DNA from: DATKNA01 sp963786765
Lineage (GTDB): Bacteria; Actinomycetota; Actinomycetes; Actinomycetales; Kineosporiaceae
NCBI GenBank assembly: GCA_963786765.1
Contig: CAWBAJ010000008.1
Location: forward strand, 62,001-126,000
Reading direction: 5' to 3'
DNA length: 64,000 nt
A program made the position numbers and the translations under genes. Below the pieces are notes generated by a model. It made no database searches, was not told the origin of the DNA, and saw only the letters and a list, made by a program, of their open reading frames with translations. Numbering within the stretch: the stretch's first letter is position 1; each line of letters opens with the position of its first letter. Below, piece by piece: positions 41,616-52,241 of the stretch.

Positions 41616-43664
41616 TCACCGGAGGAACGCGGCCGCGACGCCGGAGTCGACCGGGATGTGCAGGCCGGTCGTCTGCGAGAGGTCGCCGGCGGCAAGCGCG
41701 AACGCGGCGGCCGCGACGTGCTCCGGGAGCACCTCCCGCTTGAGCAGGGTGCGCTGGGCGTAGTACTCGCCGAGCTTCTCCTCGGGGACGCCGTAGACCT
41801 CGGCGCGTTTGGCACCCCAGCCTCCGGCGAAGATGCCGGAGCCCCGGACGACGCCGTCCGGGTTGATCCCGTTGACCCGCACCCCGTACTGGCCGAGCTC
41901 GGCAGCGAGCAGGCGCACCTGGTGCGCCTGGTCCGCCTTGACCGCCCCGTAGGCGATGTTGTTGGGCCCCGCGAACAGGGAGTTCTTGCTGGAGATGTAG
42001 ACGATGTCGCCGCCCATCCCCTGCTCGATCATCACCTTGGCGCTCGCCCGCGAGACCAGGAACGACCCCTTGGCCATGACGTCGTGCTGGAGGTCCCAGT
42101 CCTTCACGGAGGTCTCGAGCAGCGGCTTGGAGATGGACAGGCCGGCGTTGTTGACGACCAGGTCGACCCCGCCGAACGCGAGCACGGCGTCCTGGAAGGC
42201 CCGGGCGACCGCCTCCTCGTCGGAGACGTCCGCCCCGACGCCGACCGCGACGTCCGTGCTCCGCAGCGCCTTCCCGCCGATCTCCTCCGCCACCCCGGAA
42301 GCCTTCTCGGCGTCCAGGTCCGCGACGACGACGCACGCCCCCTCGGCGGCGAACCGCTCCGCGATGGCCAGGCCGATCCCCGAGGCCCCGCCGGTCACGA
42401 GGGCCACCCGGGAGGCCAGTGGCTTCGGCTTGGGCATGCGGGCGAGCTTGGCCTCCTCCAGCGCCCAGTACTCGATCCGGAACTTCTCGCTCTCGGGGAT
42501 CGGTGCGTACGTCGACACCGACTCCGCGCCCCGCATCACGTTGATCGCGTTGACGTAGAACTCGCCGGCGACCCGGGCCGTCTGCTTGTCCTTGCCGAAG
42601 GAGAACATCCCGACGCCCGGGACGAGCACGATCGCCGGGTCGGCTCCGCGCATGGGCGGGCTGTCGGGGGTGGCGTTGCGCTCGTAGTAGGCCCGGTAGT
42701 CCTCGCGGTAGGCCCGGTGGAGCTCCTTCAGCCGGTCGATGATCTCCTCCGCGCTCGCGGTGCCCGGCAGGTCGACGATGAGGGGCTTCACCTTGGTGCG
42801 CAGGAAGTGGTCGGGGCACGAGGTGCCCAGCTCGGCCAGCGGCGCGAGCTTCTCCCGCGCCACGAACTCCAGGACGGCGTCGCTGTCGGTGTAGTGCCCC
42901 ACCTGCGGCGCGTCTGTCGACGCGAGCCCGCGGACCGTCGGGAAGACCGCGGCCGCCTTGGCGTGCCGCTCCGCCTCCGGGAGTGGCTCGTTGCCGGGCA
43001 CGACCGCGCCGAACGGCTCGGGGTTGCCGCGCTCGTCGAGGAACTCGCGAGCCTGGCGGATGATCTCCAGCGAGTTCGCCTCGCACTCCTCGCTGGTGTC
43101 CCCCCACGCCGTGATCCCGTGCCCACCGAGGACGACGCCGATCGCCTGCGGGTTCTCCGCCTTGATCGCGGCGATGTCCAGGCCCAGTTGGAAGCCCGGC
43201 CTGCGCCAGGGCACCCAGACCACGCGGTCGCCGAAGCACTCGTGCGTCAGCTTCTCGCCGTCCGCCGCGGTGGCGAGCGCGATCCCCGAGTCGGGGTGCA
43301 GGTGGTCGACATGCGGCGCGTCGACGAGGCCGTGCATGGCGGTGTCGATGGAGGGGGCCGCTCCGCCCTTGCCGAACAGGCAGTAGTCGAAAGCGGCGAC
43401 CATCTCGTCCTCGCGCTCGACGCCCGGGTAGACGTCGACCAGCGCCCGGAGCCGGTCCAGCCGCAGCACCGCCAGCCCCGACTCCTTCAGCGTGCCGAGG
43501 TCGCCGCCGGAGCCCTTGACCCAGACGAGGTCGACGTCCGTGCCGGTGACCGGATCGGGCGCCGTGCCCTTCGCGGAGGTGTTGCCGCCGGCGTAGTTGG
43601 TGTTCTGCGGATCCGCACCCAGGCGGTTGGAGCGGGTCAGCAGGTCCTGCACGGGCGTCGTCAC
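41616..43664 (-). CDS. Bifunctional rhamnulose-1-phosphate aldolase / lactaldehyde dehydrogenase (RhaEW type)
   Basis: A 682-residue fusion. Residues about 1-420 are a class II aldolase (NTNYAGGNTSAKG, DHLHPDSGIALATA with metal His residues, VVLGGHGITAWGDTSEE), splitting L-rhamnulose-1-phosphate into DHAP and L-lactaldehyde. Residues about 430-682 are a short-chain dehydrogenase with NAD motif TGGASGIG, VVNNAGLSISKPLL, and catalytic Ser-Tyr-Lys in YISSKNSLFAGPNNIAYGAVK, which in this family oxidises lactaldehyde to lactate. The GTG start has AGGGGAC upstream. The lactate product explains the lutABC genes across the divergent promoter. Confidence 0.93.
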   Translation of the reverse strand: MTTPVQDLLTRSNRLGADPQNTNYAGGNTSAKGTAPDPVTGTDVDLVWVKGSGGDLGTLKESGLAVLRLDRLRALVDVYPGVEREDEMVAAFDYCLFGKGGAAPSIDTAMHGLVDAPHVDHLHPDSGIALATAADGEKLTHECFGDRVVWVPWRRPGFQLGLDIAAIKAENPQAIGVVLGGHGITAWGDTSEECEANSLEIIRQAREFLDERGNPEPFGAVVPGNEPLPEAERHAKAAAVFPTVRGLASTDAPQVGHYTDSDAVLEFVAREKLAPLAELGTSCPDHFLRTKVKPLIVDLPGTASAEEIIDRLKELHRAYREDYRAYYERNATPDSPPMRGADPAIVLVPGVGMFSFGKDKQTARVAGEFYVNAINVMRGAESVSTYAPIPESEKFRIEYWALEEAKLARMPKPKPLASRVALVTGGASGIGLAIAERFAAEGACVVVADLDAEKASGVAEEIGGKALRSTDVAVGVGADVSDEEAVARAFQDAVLAFGGVDLVVNNAGLSISKPLLETSVKDWDLQHDVMAKGSFLVSRASAKVMIEQGMGGDIVYISSKNSLFAGPNNIAYGAVKADQAHQVRLLAAELGQYGVRVNGINPDGVVRGSGIFAGGWGAKRAEVYGVPEEKLGEYYAQRTLLKREVLPEHVAAAAFALAAGDLSQTTGLHIPVDSGVAAAFLR

Positions 43665-43715
43665 AACTCGTCCCCTCGTCGTCTCACGTTCTCTTGCAGC
43701 TGCCGCCGACTTGTG

Positions 43716-44921
43716 TCAGGCGCCCCAGCCGGCCTGCTGGCCGCCGACACGGTCGGCCGCGATCTGCTCCTGGTAGCCGGACGCCTTGTACGCGGCGATC
43801 GGGTCCCGGGGCAGGCCGCGCTCCTCGCGCAGGTCGGCCAGGAGTTCCCGCACGTCGGTGGCGTAGGCGTCCATCAGGATCCCGTTCGCACCGAGCACGT
43901 CCCCGGTCTGCTGGGCGGCGCGCAGAGCGTCCTTGTCGACCAGCAGCGCCTTGGCAGTCGCTTCGAGCACGTTGAGCACCGACCTGATCTGGCCCTGGAT
44001 CTTCGGCTCGATGTTGTGGCACTGGTCGAGCATGAAGTTCACCCGCGACGCCGGCAGGTGCGCGTCCTGCGACACGATCTCGTGCATGATCCGGAACAGC
44101 TGGAACGGGTCCGCCGCCCCCACCATCAGGTCGTCGTCCGCGTAGAACCGGGAGTTGAAGTCGAACGCCCCCAGCCGGCCCTGCCGCAGGAGCATCATCA
44201 CGATGAATTCGATGTTGGTGTTCGGCGCGTGGTGGCCCGTGTCGAGCACGACCGTCGCCCGCTCCCCCAGTGCCAGGCAGTGCAGCAACGACGTCCCCCA
44301 GTCGGGGATGTCGGTGGCGTAGAAGTAGGGCTCGAAGAACTTGTACTCCAGCAGCAGCCGCTGGTCGTCGTCCATCTCCGCGTAGATCTGCTGCAGGGAG
44401 TCGGCCAACCGGTCCTGGCGCTCCCGAAGGCTGTCCTGCCCGGGGTAGTTCAACCCGTCCGGCAGCCACAGCTTCAGGTCCTTCGACCCCGTCTGCCGCA
44501 TCACCTCGATGCACTCGACGTGGTGCGCGATCGCCTTGCGCCGCACGCTCTCGTCGGGGTGGGTCAGCGATCCGAGCATGTAGTCGTCGTCCTGGAACAG
44601 GTTGGAGTTGATCGCCCCGATCCGGACGCCTAGATCGGCCGCGTGCTTCGCGAGCTTGCCGAAGTCGGCCACCCTGTCCCAGGGGATGTGCAGCGACACC
44701 CGCGGGGTCACCCCGGTGTACCGGTGCACCTGCGCCGCATCCGCGATCTTCTCGAACGGATCCCGGGGGACGCCGGGCTGAGAGAACACCTTGAACCGGG
44801 TCCCCGAATTGCCGAACGCCCAGCTCGGCAGCTCGACGGTGAACTCCTCCAGCCCCTCCCGGACCCTGGCCGCCGCCACCTCCGGCGCCACCCCCGGCTC
44901 CGGAGCCGTCCCTGCTGTCAT
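43716..44921 (-). CDS. rhaI: L-rhamnose isomerase
   Basis: This enzyme interconverts L-rhamnose and L-rhamnulose. The 401-residue TIM-barrel protein matches the Pseudomonas stutzeri/RhaI group rather than enteric RhaA. Motifs: FKVFSQPGVPRDPFEKIADAAQVHRYTG, VSLHIPWDRV, LKLWLPDGLNYPGQDSL, YKFFEPYFYATDIPDWGTSL, VVLDTGHHAPNTNIEFIV, GAFDFNSRFYADDDLMVGAADPFQLF; the acidic and histidine metal ligands are in these. The ATG at 44921 follows GAGAGGAG. It is the first catabolic enzyme after the transporter genes. Confidence 0.94.
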   Translation of the reverse strand: MTAGTAPEPGVAPEVAAARVREGLEEFTVELPSWAFGNSGTRFKVFSQPGVPRDPFEKIADAAQVHRYTGVTPRVSLHIPWDRVADFGKLAKHAADLGVRIGAINSNLFQDDDYMLGSLTHPDESVRRKAIAHHVECIEVMRQTGSKDLKLWLPDGLNYPGQDSLRERQDRLADSLQQIYAEMDDDQRLLLEYKFFEPYFYATDIPDWGTSLLHCLALGERATVVLDTGHHAPNTNIEFIVMMLLRQGRLGAFDFNSRFYADDDLMVGAADPFQLFRIMHEIVSQDAHLPASRVNFMLDQCHNIEPKIQGQIRSVLNVLEATAKALLVDKDALRAAQQTGDVLGANGILMDAYATDVRELLADLREERGLPRDPIAAYKASGYQEQIAADRVGGQQAGWGA

Positions 44922-44967
44922 CGTGATTCTCCTCTCGGCGGGATCCGCCGTTGCTGTCGGGGGACGG

Positions 44968-45795
44968 TCAGCCCTTGACCGCGCCGGCCGTCATTCCCGA
45001 CACGATCTTCCGATTGAAGAAGATGAAGGCGATGAGCGGCGGGATCGTGATGAGGACGATGTTCATGAACAGCAGGTTGTACTGTGTCGTGAACTGGCTC
45101 ATGAAGTTGTAGAGGGTGAGCTGCACCGTCGCGTTCTCGTCACCCGGCAGGAAGTACAGCGGGTTGACGAAGTCGTTGAAGATCGCGACGGACTGAACGA
45201 GCACCACGGTGATGACCACCGGGCGGAGCAGCGGGAAGATGACCCGGAAGAACAGTGCCCACGGCCCTGCGCCGTCGATGATGGCCGCCTCGTCGAGCTC
45301 CTTGGGGATCGCAGCGACGAACGCCCGGAAGAGCAGGACGGAGAAGGACAGGCCGAACGCGATCTCGACGAGGATGAGCCCGGACAGGTGCTTGAAGAGA
45401 CCTATCGACTGCAGCACCCAGATGGTCGGCACGACCGCCGGAGGAATGATGAGCCCGGCAAGCACGAAGACACTCGCGATGTTCGCCACCTTCCCGGGCC
45501 GACGCTGCATGACGAAGCCGACCATTGCTCCGAGGACGACGAGGAAGGCGACCGAGACGACCGTCAGGACGATGCTGTTCTTGAACGCGGTCACGAGCTC
45601 GTAGTTCTGGGCGGAGAAGACGTCCTTGAGGTTCTGCACGATGGGCCAGCTGGTGGGCCAGGAGAAGGTCAGGTCGGAGGCCTGGTCCGCGTCCTTCACG
45701 GCCGTCAGGAACATGAAGACGAACGGGATGACGAAGACCACGATCCCGACGGCGAGAGCGACGACCTCGATGGTCAGGCGGCGCGCGCCTCTCAC
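44968..45795 (-). CDS. Carbohydrate ABC transporter permease (MalG/UgpE-like)
   Basis: A 275-residue inner-membrane permease with six helices and the MalG-type cytoplasmic loop ELDEAAIIDGAGPWALFFRVIFPLLRP (EAA motif) that contacts the ATPase. The C-terminal MTAGAVKG tail is typical. The GTG start overlaps the stop of the other permease (GTGA). No ATPase gene lies in the operon, so a shared MsiK-type ATPase elsewhere in the genome is expected, as is common in actinobacteria. Probable cargo is rhamnose or rhamno-oligosaccharide, from context. Confidence 0.92.
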   Translation of the reverse strand: MRGARRLTIEVVALAVGIVVFVIPFVFMFLTAVKDADQASDLTFSWPTSWPIVQNLKDVFSAQNYELVTAFKNSIVLTVVSVAFLVVLGAMVGFVMQRRPGKVANIASVFVLAGLIIPPAVVPTIWVLQSIGLFKHLSGLILVEIAFGLSFSVLLFRAFVAAIPKELDEAAIIDGAGPWALFFRVIFPLLRPVVITVVLVQSVAIFNDFVNPLYFLPGDENATVQLTLYNFMSQFTTQYNLLFMNIVLITIPPLIAFIFFNRKIVSGMTAGAVKG

Positions 45796-46754
45796 AGGTC
45801 CACCTCCTTCGAGCTGAAGTACCGGAACAGCGGGTAGACGATGAGCGTGACGAGGATGAACAGCACGACGTTGCCCGCCGTGGCCAGGCCGAAGAAGCCC
45901 GCCTGGTACTCCTTGTAGATCACCGAGGCGATGACGTCGCTGCTGAACCCGGGGCCGCCGCCGGTCATCGTCCAGATGAGGTCGAACGACCGAAGGCCGC
46001 CGATGAACGACAGCAGGATCACGCTGAACGTCGCGGGACGGGACAGCGGAAGGGTGATGTTCCAGAACTTGTCCCACGCCCCGCCGCCGTCGACGTCGAC
46101 CGCCTCGTAGTAGTCCTGCGGGATGGACAGGACGCCCGCGATGTAGATGACGGTCGCCAGCCCGACGCCCTTCCACACGTCGACCAGGGCGACGGACACC
46201 AGCGCCGTCGTCGGCGAGCCGAGCCAGTCCGGGCCGTTGATGCCGAACCAGCCCAGGACGGTGTCGACGAGGCCGGTGTCCGGCGCCAGCAGCACGCCGA
46301 AGGTGATGCCGACGGCGACCGTGCTCACCAGGACCGGGAAGAACACCAGCGAGCGCAGCAGGCCCCGGATCCGGATGCTGGAGGTCAGGAGCACCGCGAA
46401 GCAGCAGGCCGAGCACGACCTTCAGACCGCTGGTGATCGACGGCGTAGACGAGGGTGTGCCACAGGCCGCTGCGCAGCGCCTGCTCGGAGAAGAACTGCT
46501 TGAAGTTGTCCAGGCCGATGAACGTGGCGTCGAACAGGGTCCACCGAGTGAGGGCGAAGTAGAACGACATGACCGTCGGGACGACGAAGATGACGCCGTA
46601 GATGACGCCGGCGGGGACGTAGAACAGGGGCTGTAGGTGCGCTCGACGGTGCTGCGTACCTTGCCGGTCCGCGCTGCGCGGGGCGGCCCGGCCGGGCTCC
46701 GCAGTCGTCGCGGAGCCCGACCGCCCGGGCCTTGCCCGGCCGGGACTCGGTCAC
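45792..46754 (-). CDS. Carbohydrate ABC transporter permease (MalF/UgpA-like), with several frame changes
   Basis: About 320 aa across several single-base shifts: near 46630 (within TYSPLFYVPAGVIYGV), 46440 (LVYAVITSGLKVVLG) and 46397 (LLLAVLLTSSIRIRG), plus one nearer the start. Pieces include MSFYFALTRWTLFDATFIGL, DNFKQFFSEQALRSGLWHTL, the long intact end SLVFFPVLVSTVAVGITFGV, and the EAA-type loop DYYEAVDVDGGGAWDKFWNITLPLSRP. The GTG start at 46754 overlaps the binding-protein stop. The flanking permease is intact. The shifts fit the wider error-rich block. Confidence 0.8.
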
Positions 46755-48085
46755 CATCCCGGCAGTCCCAGCTGCTTGGCTTCCTTCGTCACGTCCTGCG
46801 TCGTACTGGGCGGCGCCCTGCTGGGGGGACGTCTGGCCGGTGCCGACCGCGACGTGATCTGCTCCAGGGACGGGCCCTTCACCGGGGAGAGGAACTCCAG
46901 CGCCGGGGAGAACGTCCTTGTCGGTGATGTAGGTCTGCAGGTCTTGGCCGCGACCGGCGCGTTCGGCCGGGCAGGGTCGAAGCCCTTGACCAGGTACGGG
47001 CCCGGTCGGCGGCGTGCCCTGACTGAAGGCGTCGTGCCCTGCTGGTGTTGCACGAAGGCGATGAACTTCTTCGCCAGGTCGATGTTCTTGCTCGTCTTGG
47101 GGATGTACTGCGCCGCCGGGCTCCCAGATCGTCGCGCCGGCCTTGGCCGCGTCGTCACCGGGGATGCCGAAGAACCCGATCTTCTTGGCCTGGTCCGCGG
47201 GCAGCGAGCCGATGGCGACCGGTAGCATGGGGTACATCGCGCCCTTGCCGGTTCCCAGCAGCTTCATGCCCTGCGCGAGCGTGGCGGAGCCGTAGTTCGT
47301 AGTTGACGTAGCCCTTGGCCGCACCTCGGCCAGCTTCTGGAAGCCCTTGACGCGCGCCCGGGTCGTTCGCGTACTTGATCTTGTTCGCGGTGTAGTCCTT
47401 GGCGAAGTTCGGGTTCGCGACCTGCACGTTGTAGTAGTCGCCGAGGACGAACAGCTGCGACGTCCAGGTGTGGGCCTTGAAGGTCTCGATGACCGGGGTG
47501 ATGCCCGCCGCCTTGATCTTGTCGGCGTTGGCCAGGAAGTCGTTCCAGGTCTTGGGGATCTGCAGGCCCAGCTTGGAGTAGACGTCCTTGTTGTAGAGGA
47601 TCCCACCGCCGATCGCCGTGCCCCACGGCGCGCCGTAGACCTTGCCGTTCTGGGTGACGACCGGGAGGAACGACGGGTCGACGTTCGCGATCGCGGGGTC
47701 GTTGGTGAGGTCGACGAGCGTCTGGGCCGGGTTCAGCGCCTGCAGCAGGGAGCCCGAGTTGTACCAGAAGACGTCGTCCATCGTCCCCGGTCGACAGCTT
47801 GGTCTTGACCAGGTTGTCGCCCTCGGTGCCACCCGGGTGGGTCTCGGTCTTGACCGTGACGCCTGGATTCGCCTTCTCGAAAGCGGCGACTACGGTCTTG
47901 GCCGCGTTGATGGTCGCAGCGGCGTTGTCGATGAACAGGCTGATCGCGTTGCTGCCGCCGCTCGCCGCTCCGCCGCCTCCTCCCCCCGAACTCGATCCGC
48001 CGAGCCCCGAACTACAGGCGGTCATCGTGACCAGGACCGCGGCCGCCGCACCGGCGGTCGCCAGCCTGAGACTGGCGATCTTCAT
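46751..48085 (-). CDS. Sugar-binding lipoprotein of the ABC transporter (solute-binding family 1), with several frame changes
   Basis: The ATG at 48085, after GGAGG, starts a lipoprotein signal peptide ending in the lipobox VTMTAC, followed by a Gly/Ser linker. Mature segments read in turn in different frames: NAAKTVVAAFEKANPGVTVK, VFWYNSGSLLQALNPAQTLV, GTAIGGGILYNKDVYSKLGL, NYGSATLAQGMKLLGTGKGA, KIGFFGIPGDDAAKAGATIW and NIDLAKKFIAFVQHQQGT, ending KEAKQLGLPGW. At least four single-base shifts are needed (about 47800, 47345, 47125 and 46800-47020). Total about 444 aa, normal for the family. It should capture rhamnose-containing sugars outside the cell. Confidence 0.82.
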
Positions 48086-48132
48086 CAGGGAACCTCCAGG
48101 GACGGGAGCAGGGGACACGGAAGACGCGCATC

Positions 48133-48144
48133 TGATACGTTTCA
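48133..48144. promoter_or_regulatory. LacI-type operator 1
   Basis: TGATACGTTTCA has one mismatch from the palindrome TGAAACGTTTCA, a common LacI-family site with the central CG. It lies about 50 bp upstream of the binding-protein start. The LacI gene at 51174 is the obvious candidate to bind it. Confidence 0.65.
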
Positions 48145-48313
48145 GTGATCCGATTGCAGAGAGACTAGGTCTGCTGTAACAAGCCCGTCAAGAGGTAGCA
48201 ATTGGGAACTTGCACGTCGGGGAGTGCGATCCAGGGCAACATGCTCTCGGCCTGCACTGATGCGCTCCTGATGGGTGGCGGTCCCGCTTGCCCATCACTT
48301 GACAGCAGGCGCT

Positions 48314-48325
48314 TGTAACGCTTCA
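48314..48325. promoter_or_regulatory. LacI-type operator 2
   Basis: TGTAACGCTTCA shares the TG-x-x-ACG-x-TTCA pattern of operator 1. It lies about 83 bp upstream of the GH78 gene on the plus strand. The two sites are 181 bp apart, which would allow looping by a tetrameric LacI protein. Confidence 0.62.
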
Positions 48326-48407
48326 GTAACATCATCCCGCAGTTCGTCCATGGTTGCGGACCCGTGGGCGGGAGACGGCAGAGCGGACTACGACAGAAGG
48401 TGGCGAC

Positions 48408-51120
48408 GTGACCCTTCCGCCCCAGACCTCCTACGACGCCGGCACAGCCGTCGTGTCGTTGACGGTGCGTCCCTCGCCAGAGGCCTCGGCCGGGCGCGCG
48501 CCGCTGACGGTGGACTGGGCGGTGACCTCGAGCACCGCGAGCGAGCAGCTCGGCTACGAGCTCCATGCGTCGCCTTCGTCCGCATTCGACCAATATGTCG
48601 CTACTTTCGGGATCACGGAAGACCCCCGGCAGCTCGATGTCGCGGCGCCCGGCGGTCCGCTGCACAGCCGCGAGGTCCGGCACCTGCGCGTCCGTGTCGC
48701 GACCGCCCGGGGCTGGTCGCACTGGAGCGCGGTCACAACCGTCGAGGCGGGGCTGTTGACACCCGCGGACTGGCAGGCTGCGGCCGTCACTCTCGCGGGG
48801 GACCCGGGCGACCGCCGGCCGGCGCCCGCTCCGCTGCTCCGCAAGGTCTTCACGCTGCCGGCCGCGCCGGTTCGGGCGCGCCTGCACGCGACCTCTCTGG
48901 GCGTCCACGAGCTCCGGGTCAACGGCGCCCGGGTCGGTGACCACCTGCTGGACCCGGGCTGGACGGCCTACCAGCATCGACTGCTCGTCACGACGCACGA
49001 CGTCACCGACCTCTTGGTCGAGGGCGACAACGTGCTCGCCGGGATCCTCGGAGACGGCTGGTACCGCGGCCGCATCGGGTTCCCCCCGCAGGACAACCGC
49101 TGCCGCTACGGCGACCAGCTCGGCCTCCTGGCGCAGCTCGAGGCCGAGCTGCCCGACGGCACGACGGTCACCGTTGCCACCGACGGAACCTGGCGGGCCT
49201 CGACCGGCGAGATCCGCTCGGCGGACCTCTACGACGGATGCTCGGTGGACCTTCGCGCCCGGCAGGTGGGCTGGGACGCGCCCGGCTTCGACGACTCCGC
49301 GTGGTCCCCTGCGGCGACTGTCCCGCTCGACCTCGCGGTCCTCCAACCGCAGGTGGCGCCGCCTGTTCGCGTCGTCCAGACCTTCCGCCCGGAGCGCTCG
49401 GCCGGTCCCGACGGCGGCGTGCGGCTGGACGCCGGCCAGAACGTCGCCGGCTTCGTCCGGCTCACGGTCAGAGGCCGCGCGGGCGAGGAAGTCGTCGTCC
49501 GGCATGCCGAAGTGCTCGAGGCCGACGGCCGGCTCCACACGCTGTCGCTGCGCTCGGCCGTCGCGACCGACCGTTACGTCCTCGCCGACGGCTCCGAGGT
49601 GGTCCTCGAGCCGTCGTTCACCTTCCACGGATTCCGCTACGCGGAGGTCACGACGTCCGCGGACGTGATGTCCGCCGAGGTGCGTCGCGATCAGCAGTGA
49701 CACCCCGGTCCGCGGCACCTTCACGTGCTCGGATCCCGGCCTCACCCGGTTCCACGAGAACGTCCGCTGGTCGCAGCGCGACAACTTCGTGTCCGTCCCC
49801 ACCGACTGCCCGCAGCGCGACGAGCGGCTCGGGTGGACCGGCGACGCCCAGGCCTTCGCGCCGACCGCGTGCACGCTCTTCGACTCCCGCGCCTTCTGGG
49901 CGAGCTGGCTGGTCGACCTCGCGCTGGATCAGGCCGACGGTCGGCGCCGTCGGCAACGTCGTCCCGGACATCCTGCGCGACGATGAGTTCATCGGTCGGG
50001 CGGGCCGGCTGGGCGGACGCCGCGACGATCGTGCCCTGGGCCGTCCACGTGTCCTACGACGACGCTGATGTGCTCCGCCGTCAGTTGCCCAGCATGACGG
50101 CCCACGTCGCCTTCCTGCAGGCGCGCCGCCGCGACGACGGCCTGCTCGGCGGGGAGTTCCAGTTCGGGGACTGGCTGGACCCGGACGCCCCCGGCGACCG
50201 GCCCGCAGGAGGCCAAGACCGATTCGGACTACCTGGCGAACGCCTTCTTCGCGCACAGCGCGCGGATCACCGCCCAGGTCTGCTCGCTGCTCGGCGACCC
50301 CGGCCAGGCCCAGAGATACGCGGACCTCGCCGACGAGATCGCCGATCTGACCTGGAAGCGCTGGCGGGACCACGCGCTGACCACGCAGACCGGCTGCGCC
50401 GTCGCGCTCGAGCTCGGCATCGCCCCCGAGGCCGAGCACGACGAGGTCGGCCGCGCGCTGGCCGAGCTCGTCGCGGGAGGCCGACGGCCGCATCTCCACG
50501 GGCTTCCTCGGGACGCCCCTGGTCCTGCCGGCGCTCGACCCGTACCGGCCACCTCGCCGAGGCCTACCTGATGCTGCTGCGCCACGAGATGCCGTCGTGG
50601 CTCTACCAGGTCGACCGCGGGGCCACCACCGTCTGGGAGCGCTGGGACGCCATCCGCGCCCGACGGCTCCATCCACGACGGCCGGTGATGCACCTGCCGC
50701 GACCAGGACGAGCGGGCACATGCTCTCGTTCAACCACTACGCGTACGGCGCGGTCATCGACTGGGTCTACCGCACGCTCGCCGGGATCGCGCCCGACGCC
50801 GAGGCGCCGGGCTACCGGCACGTCGTCCTGGCGCCTCGAGCCGGTCGACGGCGATCGACGCCGTCTCGGCCTCGGTCGAGACCGCTCTCGGCACCGTCGG
50901 CGTCGAGTGGACCACGGACGACGCCGGCAGCTTCACCGCCCGCTACGCGATACCCGTTCGGCGTCACGGCGACCTTCAGCCCCCGCCACCGAGGACGCTC
51001 GGCGTTCACGCGTCGATGGCGCCGAGCGGTCGCGGGATCGGTCACAATCGGTCCGGGCGACACGAGGTCGAGGTGCCGTGCGCGCGGATCGTCAGCCCCG
51101 CCGTTCCCAGCCTCCCGTGA
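48408..51120 (+). CDS. Alpha-L-rhamnosidase, GH78, with many frame changes
   Basis: The first 430 residues are continuous: a Bac_rhamnosid_N-type sandwich (GYELHASPSSAFDQYVATFG), then LHATSLGVHELRVNGARVGD, LDAGQNVAGFVRLTVRG and TFHGFRYAEVTTSADVM. After about 49684 the frame changes repeatedly. The pieces still read as GH78: VPTDCPQRDERLGWTGDAQAF, GNVVPDILRDDEFIG, LLGGEFQFGDWLDPDAPGD, RISTGFLGTPLV and LYQVDRGATTVWERWDAI, then the C-terminal beta domain to the TGA at 51118. At least eight single-base changes are needed. The GTG start has AGAAGG upstream. It is first in the divergent unit. Confidence 0.82.
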
Positions 51121-51173
51121 CGCGCCTGCGCGCGCACGGTCCCCGGCTCGTCGAGAGGAGCACCGAGCAAGGG

Positions 51174-52241
51174 ATGGCCGCGCCGGGCATCAAGGACGTC
51201 GCCACGCGGGCCGGCGTCTCCGTCGGCACGGTGAGCAACGTCCTCAACCGCCCGGACGTCGTCAGCGAGCGGACCCGTCAGCAAGGTGCTGGACGCCATC
51301 GCCGCGCTCGGGTTCGTGCGCAACGAGTCCGCGCGGCAGCTGCGCAACGGCCACAGCCGCACGCTGGCGTACCTCCTGCTCGATCCCGGCGAACCCGTTC
51401 TTCACCGACGTCGCCCGGGGCGCCGAGGACGCCGCCCGTGCGGCCGGGCTCGCGCTCTACCTCTGCAACAGCGAGGAGGACGCCGCCCGCGAGGCCGAGT
51501 ACCTCGACATCCTGCTCGAGCAGCGGGTGCGCGGCGTGCTCATCACGCCGGTGGACCAGCGGGTCCGAGCGGCTGCGGACATGCCCGACCTCGGGCGTCC
51601 CCGTGGTGCTCGTCGACCGGGCGGCGGGCGACGCGACGCGCGTGGTGCAGCGTCGCCGTGGACGACGTCGAGGGCGGGGACCTCGCGGTGACCCACCTGC
51701 TCGAGCTCGGGCACACCCGGATCGGCTTCGTCGGCGGCCCGGACTCGATCGTGCAGGTGACCGATCGCCGTCGCGGAGCCCTGCGCGCCCTGGACCGCGC
51801 CGGCGTCGCGTTCCGACGCTGCTCGTCGCTGCTCGAGACCTCCGCGCTCACCCTCGCCGAGGGCCGGCAGGCGGGGCAGCGCGTGGTCGGGATGCCCGCC
51901 CGACGGCGCCCTACGGCGGTCTTCTGCGCCAACGACCTGCTCGCCATCGGCTTCCTGCAGCAGATGATGCAGCACGGCGTGGACGTCCCCGGCGACATGG
52001 CGATCGTGGGCTACGACGACATCGAGTTCGCCGCGGCGGCCGCCGTCCCGCTCAGCTCGGTCCGGCAGCCGCGCTACGAGCTGGGCCGACGGGCGTGTGA
52101 GCTGCTGCTGGCGGAGGCCGACGCCCGGGCGGCGAACGGCGGTCCGGCGGCCCACGTCCACCAGCAGGTCGAGTTCACCCGGAGCTCGTCGTGCGTGGCC
52201 TCCTCGGGGCGCCCGCCCGTCCGCCCGGGAAGGCAGCATGA
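51174..52241 (+). CDS. LacI-family transcriptional regulator, with several frame changes
   Basis: The start ATG at 51174 is preceded by AGAGGAG some distance upstream. The HTH and hinge helix read GIKDVATRAGVSVGTVSNVL, then NRPDVVSERTR. The sugar-binding core appears in pieces: NSARQL-type ESARQLRNGHSRTLAYLL, RVRGVLITPVDQRVRA, VAVDDVEGGDLAVTHLLELG, HTRIGFVGGPDSIVQ, AVFCANDLLAIGFLQQM and VPGDMAIVGYDDIEFA. Single-base shifts occur near 51283, 51388, 51593, 51650, 51815 and 52190. The stop TGA overlaps the lutA ATG (ATGA). It probably controls both rhamnose units through the two operators upstream, with a rhamnose-derived inducer. Confidence 0.85.

Larger units (their letters stand above)
48086..48407. 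promoter_or_regulatory. Divergent rhamnose promoter region
   Basis: A 322-bp non-coding gap between the binding-protein gene (minus) and the GH78 gene (plus). It is AT-richer than its surroundings and holds two LacI-type operators (48133-48144 and 48314-48325), one near each transcription unit. No gene is seen in it. I could not place -35/-10 boxes with confidence. Confidence 0.7.
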
